Source: Bog-473 sp963782415 (GTDB lineage: Bacteria; Actinomycetota; Acidimicrobiia; Acidimicrobiales; RAAP-2). Taken from it: DNA of 64,000 nt. The notes below the pieces were generated by a model. The model did not search any database and was not told where the DNA came from. It saw nothing but the letters and a program-made list of their open reading frames with translations. The position numbers and the translations under genes are program-made. This document shows positions 35,772 through 44,413 of this stretch, piece after piece (within the stretch, counting starts at the first letter, position 1; each line of letters starts with the position of its first letter). Location: the NCBI GenBank assembly GCA_963782415.1, contig CAWAJT010000008.1, forward strand, positions 62,001-126,000. The letters run 5' to 3'.

Positions 35772-36578
35772 TTATGTCCCGAGGTGGAGGGCGACGGCAG
35801 CGTCGGGTTCGAGCACCCGGAAGTTGAAACTCTCCTCGATGTAGAGGCGCACGGCGTCGGCGTCGTGATCGAGGTAGCCGATGGAGAGATCCTGCCCACA
35901 CTCCATCTGGAAGTCGCCGCCGCGCAGGCTCAGCACGACACCGCCCTCGAGCCCGGGCGCCCACACCAGGGGGCCACCGAGGATCTTACGGAGGTGGTCC
36001 AACAAGAGGTGCCCGCCGAACTCCGCGGTCTCGACGATCCGGGTGTACATGTCCGGGCAGATGGCGAGGCCGTAGGGGCCGTCGATGCCGGCCTGACGAA
36101 GGAGATTGACGCCGCGAGCCACGCCGTCGGGTGCCGTGGCGATGTCGCCGCCGAGTGTGATGGGTTCGTGCGACGTGCTGTCGGTGATGCCGCGCTGGCC
36201 GGCCGCCTCGTAACCGTGGAAGACCATCACGTTCTCGCCCAGAGCGATCTGGCGCACGGCCTCGTCGAGCTCGGCCAGGTCCGGGTTGTTCGTCCCGCGG
36301 TCGACGTCGTCGAGCTCGACCCGCGAGACCTTGAACTCGGTGCGCAGTTCCACCAGGGGGAGGACCACCCGCTGGGCGGCGGCCACGCCCTCGGAAGGGC
36401 CGGTGATGGACGTGATGCGGCCGAGGTCGGTGGCCGAGTGCGTCCAGCCGTGCGGACCGCCGAAGTCCACCAGCTTGCGGGCGGCGAGATAGGTCGGGAG
36501 CCGGGACTTGGCCTCGTCGTCGATGGCGTCCCAGCCGGCATCCGAAATCGGGGCCAGTTCGCGTTGGAGGTGGTTCAT
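35772..36578 (-). CDS. enc: Family 1 encapsulin shell protein
   Basis: A 268-residue protein with the HK97-like encapsulin fold, typical length. The N-terminus MNHLQRELAPISDAGWDAID is the diagnostic family 1 block (N-terminal helix binding the cargo peptide). VDFGGPHGWTHSATDLGRI, VVLPLVELRTEFKVSRVELD, GLAICPDMYTRIVE and ECGQDLSIGYLDHDADAVRLY follow. Shell proteins of this type assemble into 60-, 180- or 240-subunit compartments about 24-42 nm across. Its ATG overlaps the stop of the cargo gene by one base (TGATG), so shell and cargo are coupled. Iron storage or detoxification is the expected role from the cargo. Confidence 0.95.
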   Translation of the reverse strand: MNHLQRELAPISDAGWDAIDDEAKSRLPTYLAARKLVDFGGPHGWTHSATDLGRITSITGPSEGVAAAQRVVLPLVELRTEFKVSRVELDDVDRGTNNPDLAELDEAVRQIALGENVMVFHGYEAAGQRGITDSTSHEPITLGGDIATAPDGVARGVNLLRQAGIDGPYGLAICPDMYTRIVETAEFGGHLLLDHLRKILGGPLVWAPGLEGGVVLSLRGGDFQMECGQDLSIGYLDHDADAVRLYIEESFNFRVLEPDAAVALHLGT

Positions 36579-36955
36579 CAGGCTGTTCCCTTCAGACTCC
36601 CGATGCCGAGCGACCCCGAGTCGCCGGCGCTCGATGTGGATCCGCCCTCGGGCTCCTGGCCGCCGTCGCCGACCTCGGTGATGGGGCCGGACGAGAACAA
36701 GAACTTGCGCAGCTGGGCGTCGAGGGCGGCGTCGCGCCGGCGTAGCCACTCGAGGGCCATGGCGGCGTGCTCTTTCTCGTCGTCTCGGTTGTAGGCGAGG
36801 ACGGCGGCCAGGCTCTCGTCCGAGGTCGCCTTCACGCGCTGGTCGTACCAGTCGATCGCCTCGAGCTCCTCGCCCAGCGACGTCATGGCGCGGTGGTAGT
36901 CGATGCTGGCTTCGTCGAGCAGATTGAGCGGCTCGTGCAATCCCTCGCTGGCCAA
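36578..36955 (-). CDS. encFtn: Encapsulated ferritin-like protein (EncFtn), encapsulin cargo
   Basis: A 125-residue cargo protein. Residues 1-90 form two helices carrying a ferroxidase site: SLGEELEAIDWYDQR (Glu29, Glu30, Glu32, Trp36) and DDEKEHAAMALEWLRR (Glu60, His63), matching the spacing known for EncFtn. A Gly/Ser-rich linker (92-113) leads to the C-terminal cargo-loading peptide GSLGIGSLKGTA, like the LTVGSLRR/LGIGSL peptides of encapsulin cargos. The start is TTG 36955: GAGGAGG lies 7 bases upstream and the fold begins there; a longer frame to 37051 adds unrelated residues. It should oxidise Fe2+ inside the shell. Confidence 0.94.
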   Translation of the reverse strand: MASEGLHEPLNLLDEASIDYHRAMTSLGEELEAIDWYDQRVKATSDESLAAVLAYNRDDEKEHAAMALEWLRRRDAALDAQLRKFLFSSGPITEVGDGGQEPEGGSTSSAGDSGSLGIGSLKGTA

Positions 36956-37078
36956 GGTTGCCTCCTCGCGTGTAGTTCCGTGTGTTCCGGCGTGTGCTTC
37001 GGTCGTGTGGTTCTCGACAACCGGGGATGGAACGCCCCGAGCGACGCCCACAGTGAAGCACCTGCGGGTCCCCCGAGT

Positions 37079-38438
37079 CTACGGGACGTCCCCCGGCCCC
37101 GGTCGTGGGCCCTCCGGTGACGGTGCCGGTGTGTCGCCGGTCGCACTCTGGGAGGTGCGCGCCGGGTGCCGGCCGCGCAGGCTCCGGGGGTGGATCGGCG
37201 CCGTGGCGGCGTGCTCGGGTCGCTCCGGGTGTAACCGGCCCGTCCGCGCGCCGTAGCGGGCCGCAAGCGGTGACGCGCTCGACGCCGTGCAAAAGCACGC
37301 TCAACGCGACCGTCAAGGTGACCGTCCCCAGCACGACGGTGGACTCGGCCGGTGCCAGCGTGTCGACCGCGATGAGCCCGAACACCACCGACGCCAACCC
37401 GCGCGGCCCGAACCAGCCGACGAAGCCGACCGTGGCCCGGTCGAGGCCGCTCCCGAGGAGCGCCACCGCGACGGGCACCATCCGCACGACGGTCAAGGCG
37501 AGCAGTGCGAACACGACGGTGCGCCACCCCACGTCGGCCAGCCCGGGTCCGAGCATGACGGCGCCGAACACGAACCAAACCAGGAGGGTGAGGAGCGTGC
37601 CGCCCTCCTCGGCGAAGCGCAGGTCGGCCACGTCCTCGCTCCGGTCGAGGGCGCCGAAGGCCATGCCGGCCACGAAGGCGGCGATGAAGCCGTTGGTGCC
37701 GGCGGCGACCGAGCCCGAATAGGCGAGGAGCGCAAGGGCCAGGACGGCGATCGGACGGAAGCCGGCTGCGCTCCATCCGTGGCGGGCCGCCAGCGCCAGG
37801 AGAGTGGCGCCGACCACACCCACGCCGATCCCCAGGCTGGCCCCCCCGACGAGGTCGACGACGGCGGCGGCGGGCCGGGCGCCGTGCACGGCCTCGGCAC
37901 TGACCGCTCCTGCGAGGAAGAGGTTCACGAAGGGCGTGACGATGCCGTCGTTGAGACCGCTCTCCACGTTCAAGAGGCGGCGCACCGCCGGCGGGATGCG
38001 CGTGTCGCCCATAACGGTGGCGCCCAGCGCAGCGTCGGTCGGCGCCACGATCGCGCCGATGGCGGCGGCCACCCACAGGCCGCTGCCGCCAAAGAGCAGC
38101 GCGGCCACACCGGCACCGGCACCGATGGTGAGCGGGAGCCCGATGCCCAAGAGGCGGGCGGGGAGTGCGGCATCGGCGCGCAGGGCCGCGAGGTGGACGC
38201 GGGAGGCGTCGGCGAACAACACGAGGGCGAGCGTCACCTCGGCCAACGTGAGGATCGTCGACGAGTGCAGGCTGACGTGGATCACCGCCGTCGGGCCGTG
38301 CGTCGTCGCCAGACCGAGGAGGACGAAAGCGATCGGGCCCGACACGTCCGAGCGCTCCAGCCGTGCCGAGACGAGACCCCATGCGAGGACGCAGGCCGAA
38401 AGCACGACCAGCGAGGTGACGTTGGGCTCGTGCGTCAC
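37079..38438 (-). pseudogene. CPA1-type Na+/H+ antiporter (NhaP-like), +1 frameshift near C-terminus
   Basis: About 450 residues with ten to twelve membrane helices: VLSACVLAWGLVSARLERSD, IGAIVAPTDAALGATVMGD (the PTD-type motif), LLNVESGLNDGIVTP (the ion-binding ND pair), GFVGWFGPRGLASVVFGLIA and LSVLLHGV. After HGV the reading is lost: one extra base near 37280. Removing it gives HGVSASPLAARYGARTGR, the usual family ending, and a stop at 37079. As given the frame runs on without a stop through the EncFtn gene into the encapsulin gene. It exchanges cations for protons. It is the gene upstream of the encapsulin pair, 123 bases away. Confidence 0.85.
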
Positions 38439-38694
38439 GAGTGGGATCGGGCCCGAGGCGGGGCCGGCGGGGGTTCCATAGTGGCTGCCGCCAATCTTTC
38501 CTGGTCAGAGGAGAAGGATGCGCCATGGTGGCGGCCCGGGCCGCGGGCCTCGGCGGGCGGTCCGGCGCGGAGGCGAGGTGGCCTCGCCGGAAGGCGCAAC
38601 CCGAGCGGCGCCATCCCTGCATTGTTTTTGGCGCGGGACTAAACATGGCAGGTCGCGTACTCGCCGACCACAGACGACAAGGAGAGCCGTTCCG

Positions 38695-39096
38695 ATGCTT
38701 GCGACCAACTACCCGATCCTCGATGCCTTTTTGACGATGCTGTACTTCTTCCTCTTCATCATCTGGATCTGGTTGCTGATCATGGTCTTCATGGACGTCT
38801 TCCGCAGCCACGACATCGGCGGCTTGGCCAAGGCGCTGTGGGTGATCTTCATCATCGTCCTGCCGTTCCTCGGCGTCTTCGTCTACCTCATCGCCCGGGG
38901 AGGAAAGATGCACGAGCGGGCGGCGGCGCAGGCGGCGCAACAGCAAAAGGCCTTTGACCAGTACGTCAAGCAGGCGGCGGGCACGCCAGGCGCCGACTCG
39001 GCCTCCCAGCTCTCGAAGCTGGCCGACCTCAAATCCCAGGGCGTGCTCACCGACGCCGAGTTCGAGGCCCAGAAGGCCAAGATCCTGGCCAGTTAG
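38695..39096 (+). CDS. Short membrane protein with C-terminal SHOCT domain
   Basis: A 133-residue protein. Two membrane helices (LYFFLFIIWIWLLIMVFMDV and WVIFIIVLPFLGVFVYLIA) belong to the PLDc_N/nuclease N-terminal family. A Gln/Ala-rich helix (QAAQQQKAFDQYVKQAA) and a SHOCT domain (LSKLADLKSQGVLTDAEFEA) follow. ATG 38695 has AAGGAG 11-16 bases upstream. Four relatives or fragments occur in this window: this one, the near-identical paralogue at 47296, a membrane-only one at 43117, and a SHOCT-only one at 48232. The role is unknown; SHOCT may mediate oligomerisation. Confidence 0.85.
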   Translation: MLATNYPILDAFLTMLYFFLFIIWIWLLIMVFMDVFRSHDIGGLAKALWVIFIIVLPFLGVFVYLIARGGKMHERAAAQAAQQQKAFDQYVKQAAGTPGADSASQLSKLADLKSQGVLTDAEFEAQKAKILAS

Positions 39097-39129
39097 GCAG
39101 GACGGCCCGTCACCGGGAGTAACTCGCCG

Positions 39130-40323
39130 GTGGCGGGGCAGGACGACCGAGAGCCCGAAGAGCCGCGCCCCGTCGAAGCGGAGGTGAGCGGCGCCGGCAG
39201 CACAGCTGGCAGCGACGCGATGTCGCAGCGCATCGCCACGCGTATCGAACAAGATGTCGAGTCACCCCTGCCGTGGCGGTCGATCGCGAAGAAGACCGTC
39301 TTGGTGGTGGTTGCCGGTATCACCATCTACCTGGTCTTCCCCAGCTTGGCCGAGGTCTTCGACTCCTTCCCGAAGCTGACGTCGCTCGACCCGATCTGGT
39401 TCTCCATCGCCGTCGCACTGCAGATCGCGCATTTCACCTGCACCATCGCCCTGCAGCGGATCGCGCTACGGACGACGGCCTGGTTTTCCGTCACGACGTC
39501 GCAGCTGTCGGGCAACGCCATCAGCTTGATCGTGCCCGGGGGGGCCGCCTTCGGGGCGGCGACCCAGTTCCGCATGCTGGCCGCAGCAGGGAACGATCCG
39601 GCTACGGCGGTGGCGGGACTGACGGCCTTCTCGCTGCTCGGCATCGCCGGGTTGCTCGCCCTCCCGATCTTCGTCCTGCCGGCCATCATCGCCGGGACGC
39701 CGATTGAGAACGGCCTCTTGCACGCGGCGCTGCTCGGGCTGGCCGCCTTCGTGCTCTTCGCCGGCTTCGGGGCGCTCGTCCTCACCCTGGACGCCCCGCT
39801 GCGCTGGGCCGGCAACGTGGTGCAGACGGTGCGCAACCGCCTGAAGCGCAAGGCTGAGCCCCTGACTGGTCTGCAGGACCGGCTCGTCTTCGAGCGCAAC
39901 CGCATCCGCAAGGTGTTGGGCCGGCGCTGGAAGGCCGCCATGCTGCTGAGCAGCGGTCGGCTCGCCTTCGACTTCGGGACGCTGCTGGCCACCATCCGGG
40001 CGACCGGAATCAAGCCCAATCCGTCCCTTGTGCTGCTGGCCTACGCGGTGGCCGGGCTCCTCGCCCTCGTTCCCATCACGCCGGGCGGCCTCGGCATCGT
40101 CGAGGCGGGGTTGAGCGCGCTGCTCATCCTGGCCGGTATTCCCGGAGGCGACGCGGTGGTCGCCACGCTCGCCTACCGGATCATTTCGTACTGGCTGCCC
40201 ATTTTCGCAGGGCCGTTCGCCTACCTCGCCTTCCGGTTGCGCTTCGGGAAGCCGGGTGGCGGCAGGCCCGATCCCGGCGACGGCGCCGGCGGTGCAGGGG
40301 GCGTCACCCTGGCGCCGGGCTGA
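39130..40323 (+). CDS. Flippase-like/lysylphosphatidylglycerol synthase transmembrane-domain protein
   Basis: A 397-residue membrane protein of the UPF0104/YbhN family (PF03706), with about eight membrane helices. Signature regions are LSGNAISLIVPGGAAFGAAT and LALVPITPGGLGIVEAGLSAL. There is no catalytic LPG-synthase domain fused, so it probably moves lipids or lipid-linked sugars. The first 55 residues are polar (EPEEPRPVEAEVSG). The start is GTG 39130, 33 bases after the SHOCT gene, so it could be co-transcribed. Confidence 0.82.
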   Translation: MAGQDDREPEEPRPVEAEVSGAGSTAGSDAMSQRIATRIEQDVESPLPWRSIAKKTVLVVVAGITIYLVFPSLAEVFDSFPKLTSLDPIWFSIAVALQIAHFTCTIALQRIALRTTAWFSVTTSQLSGNAISLIVPGGAAFGAATQFRMLAAAGNDPATAVAGLTAFSLLGIAGLLALPIFVLPAIIAGTPIENGLLHAALLGLAAFVLFAGFGALVLTLDAPLRWAGNVVQTVRNRLKRKAEPLTGLQDRLVFERNRIRKVLGRRWKAAMLLSSGRLAFDFGTLLATIRATGIKPNPSLVLLAYAVAGLLALVPITPGGLGIVEAGLSALLILAGIPGGDAVVATLAYRIISYWLPIFAGPFAYLAFRLRFGKPGGGRPDPGDGAGGAGGVTLAPG

Positions 40324-40411
40324 GCGGAGAGGCGCCGGCTGGTCCTCGGCTGGCCTCGGGCGTTCGCAGGCCGGCGCAGCGTGGGCCGCCACATGCGAGA
40401 CTCCATTCCTC

Positions 40412-41893
40412 ATGTATGAGGGGACGTGGGAATCTCTGCGGACCCACCGGGTTCCCGTCTGGTTCGACGACGCGAAGCTGGGGGTCTTCATCCACTGGGG
40501 GCTCTACTCGGTTCCCGGCTGGGCGCCCCGGGTGCCCGACATTCAGCGGTTGCTCATTGAGGACGGACCGAGGCGGATGTTGCGGGAGAACCCCTACGCC
40601 GAGTGGTACCTGAACTCCATGCAGATTCGGGGCGGGCCGACGCAGCAGTATCACGCTCAGACCTACGGGGAGGACTATCCCTACGACAACTTCGTCCGCA
40701 CCTTCGACGCCGCGACGGCCGGCGCCAACCTCGAGGACATCGCCGACCTGTGTCATAACGCCGGCGCGCGCTACGTGGTGCTCACCACGAAGCACCACGA
40801 CGGCTTCGCGCTCTGGCCCTCGGCCATCCCGCACCCGACCAAGGGCGCGTACCACGCCCGTCGGGACCTCGTTGGCGATCTGACCGAGGCGGTGCGCGAT
40901 CGGCGCATGCGCATGGGTCTGTACTACTCCGGCGGCTACGACTGGCCGTACAACAACGCGCTCCTCACGAAGGCGGCCGACGCCGTGCTGGCTGCTCCTC
41001 ACGACGAGCGCTACGTGGCCTACGTCACGGCGCACTGGCGCGAGCTCATCGACCGTTACCAACCGTCGGTGCTCTGGAACGACATCGGGTGGCCGACGGA
41101 TCCCCGGCTGCCGGAGCTCTTCGCGTACTTCTACAACACCGTCAAAGAGGGCGTCATCAACGACCGGTGGAAGGAGCCGGGCCTACCGCGCAACCGACTG
41201 ACGGACGCGATCGTGCGCGGTGCCGGTGCCGCCGCCCAGGCGATGTGGCGCTTCATCCCCGAGAGTCAGAAGCACCTGACCTTCGCCGCGCCGAAGCACT
41301 ACGACTTCCGGACGCCCGAGTACGACGTCCTGCGCACGGTCACGCCACGAAAATGGGAGCTGGCGCGCGGCGTGGGCCATTCATTCGGAGCCAACCGTCA
41401 CGAGCGGCCCGAGGACATCATTTCAGAGACCGAGCTGATCGAGATGTTCTGCGACGTCGTGTCGAAGAACGGCAACCTTCTCATCGGCGTCGGGCCGCGA
41501 CCCGACGGGACCATCCCCGACTCGCAGCAGGCACCGCTGCGCGGTCTCGGCGCGTGGTTGGCGGTCAACGGCGAGGCGATCTACGGGAGCCGTCCGTGGG
41601 TCGTGACCGAGTCGTCGACCGTCGATGGGACGCCCCTGCGCTTCACGAAGAGCGGCGAGGGCGTCTACGTGATGGTGATGGGGATGCCGCATTCGCGCCG
41701 CATCACCATGCGGGCCATCGACGGCACACAGGTGCGGCGGGTGCGGTTGGTGGGGGCGGACGCGCGGCTCGAGTGGTCGGTCGAGCCCGGCGGCCACCTG
41801 ACGGTCACGCTGCCCGAGCAGTTGCCCATGGCGGCCGTCACCGTGCTGGACCTGGGGCCCGACGTCCGGGCCCGGGTCGGCCAGGGGCCCTAG
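40412..41893 (+). CDS. Alpha-L-fucosidase (GH29-like)
   Basis: A 493-residue glycoside hydrolase starting at ATG 40412. The barrel shows GVFIHWGLYSVPGWAP, YVVLTTKHHDGFALWPS, RMRMGLYYSGGYDW and PSVLWNDIGWPTD (Asp nucleophile) as in GH29. NGNLLIGVGPRPDGTIPD is the standard closing block, followed by a C-terminal beta domain. There is no signal peptide, so the enzyme should act in the cytoplasm on imported fucosides. The length is in the family range. It stands apart from other sugar genes; the secreted propeller protein at 14717 is distant. Confidence 0.88.
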   Translation: MYEGTWESLRTHRVPVWFDDAKLGVFIHWGLYSVPGWAPRVPDIQRLLIEDGPRRMLRENPYAEWYLNSMQIRGGPTQQYHAQTYGEDYPYDNFVRTFDAATAGANLEDIADLCHNAGARYVVLTTKHHDGFALWPSAIPHPTKGAYHARRDLVGDLTEAVRDRRMRMGLYYSGGYDWPYNNALLTKAADAVLAAPHDERYVAYVTAHWRELIDRYQPSVLWNDIGWPTDPRLPELFAYFYNTVKEGVINDRWKEPGLPRNRLTDAIVRGAGAAAQAMWRFIPESQKHLTFAAPKHYDFRTPEYDVLRTVTPRKWELARGVGHSFGANRHERPEDIISETELIEMFCDVVSKNGNLLIGVGPRPDGTIPDSQQAPLRGLGAWLAVNGEAIYGSRPWVVTESSTVDGTPLRFTKSGEGVYVMVMGMPHSRRITMRAIDGTQVRRVRLVGADARLEWSVEPGGHLTVTLPEQLPMAAVTVLDLGPDVRARVGQGP

Positions 41894-42331
41894 CACCTAG
41901 CGCCCGCGCCCTGTCGGTCGGTCGGGCCAACCGAGACCATCGCCGTGCCAACCGTGACAATGTCGTGCCGGCGGAGGTGATGAAGGGCTTTTCGAAGCAG
42001 TCCCGACATGACCATTGGCCCTAGTGGTCCGGCGCCGTGGGGACCAAGATCCCACACATGGACGAGGGTCGCCGGCGCTGCAGCGCACCTTCATCAGATC
42101 CGGCACGATCTCGAACCGAGAAGGGCCGTTTCTTTGGTGGAACGGGGTCCCGAGCCCCCGGCGGCTCCTCGTCCAGAACGTTTCTGCCTGCATCGGCGGC
42201 GCCCGAGTCGGTGTCCGTGTCCCGGCGTCCGTGTCCCGGCGTCCGTGTCCCGGCGTCAGTGTCCCGGTGTCCCGCGCCCCACCGGCTGTGACGTGTAGGT
42301 TCGGCGTGGCGTAACCAACCGGGGGTGCACA
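41894..42331. other. 438-bp intergenic region with tandem repeats only
   Basis: No frame shows a family motif and no tRNA or structured RNA is evident. The region before 42217 is plain; the rest holds four 14-bp tandem repeats (separate entry). The promoter for the GAP gene at 42332 must lie near its right end. Confidence 0.5.
42217..42272. repeat. Four tandem 14-bp repeats
   Basis: GTGTCCCGGCGTCC is repeated head to tail four times: two exact copies, one ending CGTCA, one with CGGTGTCC. There are no spacers, so this is a minisatellite, not a CRISPR array. It lies about 60 bases upstream of the GAP gene start. Confidence 0.85.
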
Positions 42332-42997
42332 GTGCTGCTCGACCTGTTTCTCATCGGGCTCGTGGTCACCCTCGAGCCGATCCCGATCACCGCAATGATC
42401 CTGCTGTTGGCGGCCGAGGGCGGCCTTCTGAAGGGACTGGGATACGTCATCGGTTGGCTGGTCACGCTCGTCGCGATCGTGGCGCTGACGATCGTGGTCA
42501 CTGGCGGGAAACCGCTCATTCCGAACAGCAACCCGTCGACCGGCGCGCTGGCGCTGAAGCTGGCCATCGGCGTGGTCCTGGTGGTCATCGCCTACCACCG
42601 CTGGGGTAGCCGGGAGTCGGCGCAGCCGAAGAAGCCGAAGAATCAGCCCAAGTGGATGACAGGCCTCGACCGGGTCAACCCGCTGACGGCAGCGGGGCTT
42701 GGATTTTTGCTGCAGCCCTGGGTCCTGGTCACCGCCGGCGTGGCCGACATCACCACGGCCAAGGTCTCGTCGACAATCGAATACATCGCCGTATTCGCGT
42801 TCTGCCTCCTGTGCTCCGCGTCCCTGCTCACCATGGAGACGTACGCCGCGTTGCGACCGGCCAAGGTGCAGGGCGCGCTCGACGCCCTGCTGCAGTGGAT
42901 CACCTCGCACCGGGACCAGGTCATTGTGTTCCTGTCGCTCGGACTGGGCCTCTACCTCATGGCGAAGAGCATCTACGGTCTCGTGAACGGGCAATAG
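42332..42997 (+). CDS. GAP-family (Sap-like) integral membrane protein
   Basis: A 221-residue inner-membrane protein with six hydrophobic segments, among them LFLIGLVVTLEPIPITAMIL, GLGYVIGWLVTLVAIVALTI and FLLQPWVLVTAGVADI. The pattern (first helix with LEPIPI, charged loop KPKNQPKW, LNPLTAAGLG-like block) matches the GAP/Sfl-type proteins of actinobacteria, suggested exporters of small lipids or peptidolipids. The start is GTG 42332 with GGGGG about 8 bases upstream. It begins a plus-strand group with the genes at 43117, 43504 and 43742. Confidence 0.78.
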   Translation: MLLDLFLIGLVVTLEPIPITAMILLLAAEGGLLKGLGYVIGWLVTLVAIVALTIVVTGGKPLIPNSNPSTGALALKLAIGVVLVVIAYHRWGSRESAQPKKPKNQPKWMTGLDRVNPLTAAGLGFLLQPWVLVTAGVADITTAKVSSTIEYIAVFAFCLLCSASLLTMETYAALRPAKVQGALDALLQWITSHRDQVIVFLSLGLGLYLMAKSIYGLVNGQ

Positions 42998-43116
42998 CCG
43001 GCCGGTCGGATAGAACCGAGCGCGATGTGGGCGCGCCCCGTCGGCCTGTCCCGCGGTGCGGCATCCACCCGGCTCCCGGCGTCGGCCATTAGCGTTACTC
43101 GGCGGAGGTGCAGCCA

Positions 43117-43347
43117 ATGTTCGCGTACACGTGGCCGCTGCTGAGCCTGTTCTGGACATTCCTGATGTTCGCCGGGATCTTCTTGTTGGTCTTCTTCGTC
43201 ATCTGGTGCTTCATCGACAACTTCCGCCGGCGCGACCATCACGGCCTCGCCAAGGGCGGGTGGACCGTCCTGATTCTTCTGGTGCCCTTCGTCGGCGCGT
43301 TGATCTACATCATCGCCCGGCCACCGGACGCCCGACTGGCTGCCTGA
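43117..43347 (+). CDS. Short membrane protein (PLDc_N-like, no SHOCT domain)
   Basis: A 76-residue protein made of two membrane helices (FLMFAGIFLLVFFVIWCFID, WTVLILLVPFVGALIYIIAR) and a short polar loop (NFRRRDHHGLAKGG). It is a version of the SHOCT proteins at 38695 and 47296 without their Gln-rich and SHOCT parts. ATG 43117 is supported by GGAGG 8 bases upstream. The function is unknown. Confidence 0.75.
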   Translation: MFAYTWPLLSLFWTFLMFAGIFLLVFFVIWCFIDNFRRRDHHGLAKGGWTVLILLVPFVGALIYIIARPPDARLAA

Positions 43348-43503
43348 GGGGCGCCTCGGAACTCGCCCCGCTCCAACCGCCCCTACGATCGTTTGGGCAA
43401 CCCAGGGGTGTCGCATCCCGGCTGTGGGAGGGCGGAAACGAGAGTTTCGCAATTGCCGCACAATCGCTATGGTTTTCGTTCTCAAGGACTCGCAGGAGCC
43501 GGC

Positions 43504-43695
43504 ATGCAGAACCACTTTCCGAAAATCGCGCAGTGTCCTGACCGGACATGGGTGGTCGAGTGCGTGCAATGCCGCAACGACCGGGCGTCGACGGTTCCGA
43601 TCGGCATCGGCATGCCGCTCAAAGACCGCGAGACGGCAGAGCGCCTCCGCGACAACCACGCGGCGCGGCCGGTGCGGGCCGCTGCCGCGTCGTAG
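43504..43695 (+). CDS. Small hypothetical protein with CxxC-like pair
   Basis: A 63-residue protein from ATG 43504 with AGGAG 6 bases upstream. NHFPKIAQCPDRTWVVECVQ and CRNDRASTVPIGIGMPLKD give three cysteines in a possible metal-binding knuckle. The second half is charged and helical (RETAERLRDNHAARPV). Good ribosome binding site and spacing from neighbours support it as a real gene; I do not recognise a family. Confidence 0.55.
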   Translation: MQNHFPKIAQCPDRTWVVECVQCRNDRASTVPIGIGMPLKDRETAERLRDNHAARPVRAAAAS

Positions 43696-43741
43696 ATCGA
43701 TTCCCGCCGCCGACGCCGGTCACGGCGCCCGCGCCGCCGGC

Positions 43742-44116
43742 GTGACGACCAAGACGAGCGCCCGCTCCGTGACGGACACGGTGGGCCGGCTGTTGGAGAT
43801 GCTCGACACCAAGGGCCTCAAAGTGTTCGCGGTGATCGACCAACAGGCCGAAGCGCGTGCCGTCGGGCTCGAGCTCCGGGAGACGACGCTGGTCGTCTTC
43901 GGAAACCCGACCGCCGGCACCGGCGTCATGGCCGCCGCACCGCTTGCCGCGCTCGACCTGCCCCTCAAGGTGCTCGTCTGGTCGGGAGCAGGCCAGGGCA
44001 CCCAGGTCAGCTACACCGATCCGGCCGCGCTGGGCGCCCGCTACGGCTTGAGCCCCGAGTTGCTGCCGGCACTTGAAGCGATCAACGGGTTGACGGACGC
44101 GCTCGTGGGGGCCTGA
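43742..44116 (+). CDS. DUF302-domain protein
   Basis: A 124-residue protein. The N-terminal pattern TTKTSARSVTDTVGRLLEML, the HAEAR-like FAVIDQQAEARAVGLELR, VVFGNPTAGTGVMAAAP and LPLKVLVWS define DUF302. The function is unknown; members often sit in stress or metal-related loci. No ATG is present, so the GTG at 43742 is used; a ribosome binding site is weak and the true start could be a few codons away. Confidence 0.82.
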   Translation: MTTKTSARSVTDTVGRLLEMLDTKGLKVFAVIDQQAEARAVGLELRETTLVVFGNPTAGTGVMAAAPLAALDLPLKVLVWSGAGQGTQVSYTDPAALGARYGLSPELLPALEAINGLTDALVGA

Positions 44117-44144
44117 GGCGCTGTAATACGTCTGGTCTGTGCGG

Positions 44145-44360
44145 TCAGCGGAGCAGTGGAACCCGAGAGACGCACGCCAGCTCGAGGTGTTCGCTCGGCC
44201 GCCCCGGACGCAGCCGTTGCACCTGCTCGGGCAGGAAGTCGACTGAGGAGTCCTGGAACGGCTCGCCGTCGAAACTGGGCCGTCGGCCGAGCGCCAGCAG
44301 GGTGACGTCGGGTCGCAGGCCGTCGAAGATGCCGCGCCGGTAGCCGGAGCTCCCGTGCTC
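44145..44360 (-). pseudogene. Remnant of MBL-fold (UlaG-like) hydrolase C-terminus
   Basis: About 70 codons on the minus strand, ending in TGA at 44145, read GSSGYRRGIFDGLRPDVTLL, GRRPSFDGEPFQDSSVDFLP and EQVQRLRPGRPSEHLEL. This matches the C-terminal part of a beta-lactamase-fold hydrolase, without the metal-binding HxHxDH part upstream and without a start codon. It lies in the gap between the DUF302 gene and the membrane protein at 44414. It is best read as a decaying gene fragment; similarity is by eye only. Confidence 0.4.
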
Positions 44361-44413
44361 AGGACCGAGCCGCCGTCGTCACGGGCAGAGAGGCACCCTT
44401 CGCCACGACGCCT

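Noticed and set aside
35772..38438. Single antiporter-encapsulin fusion protein
   Set aside because: The middle third is a shadow of the EncFtn gene; a one-base correction gives proper ends for antiporter and cargo, and the shell has its own start.
42217..42272. Short CRISPR-like array
   Set aside because: The 14-bp repeats are head to tail without spacers and no cas genes are near.
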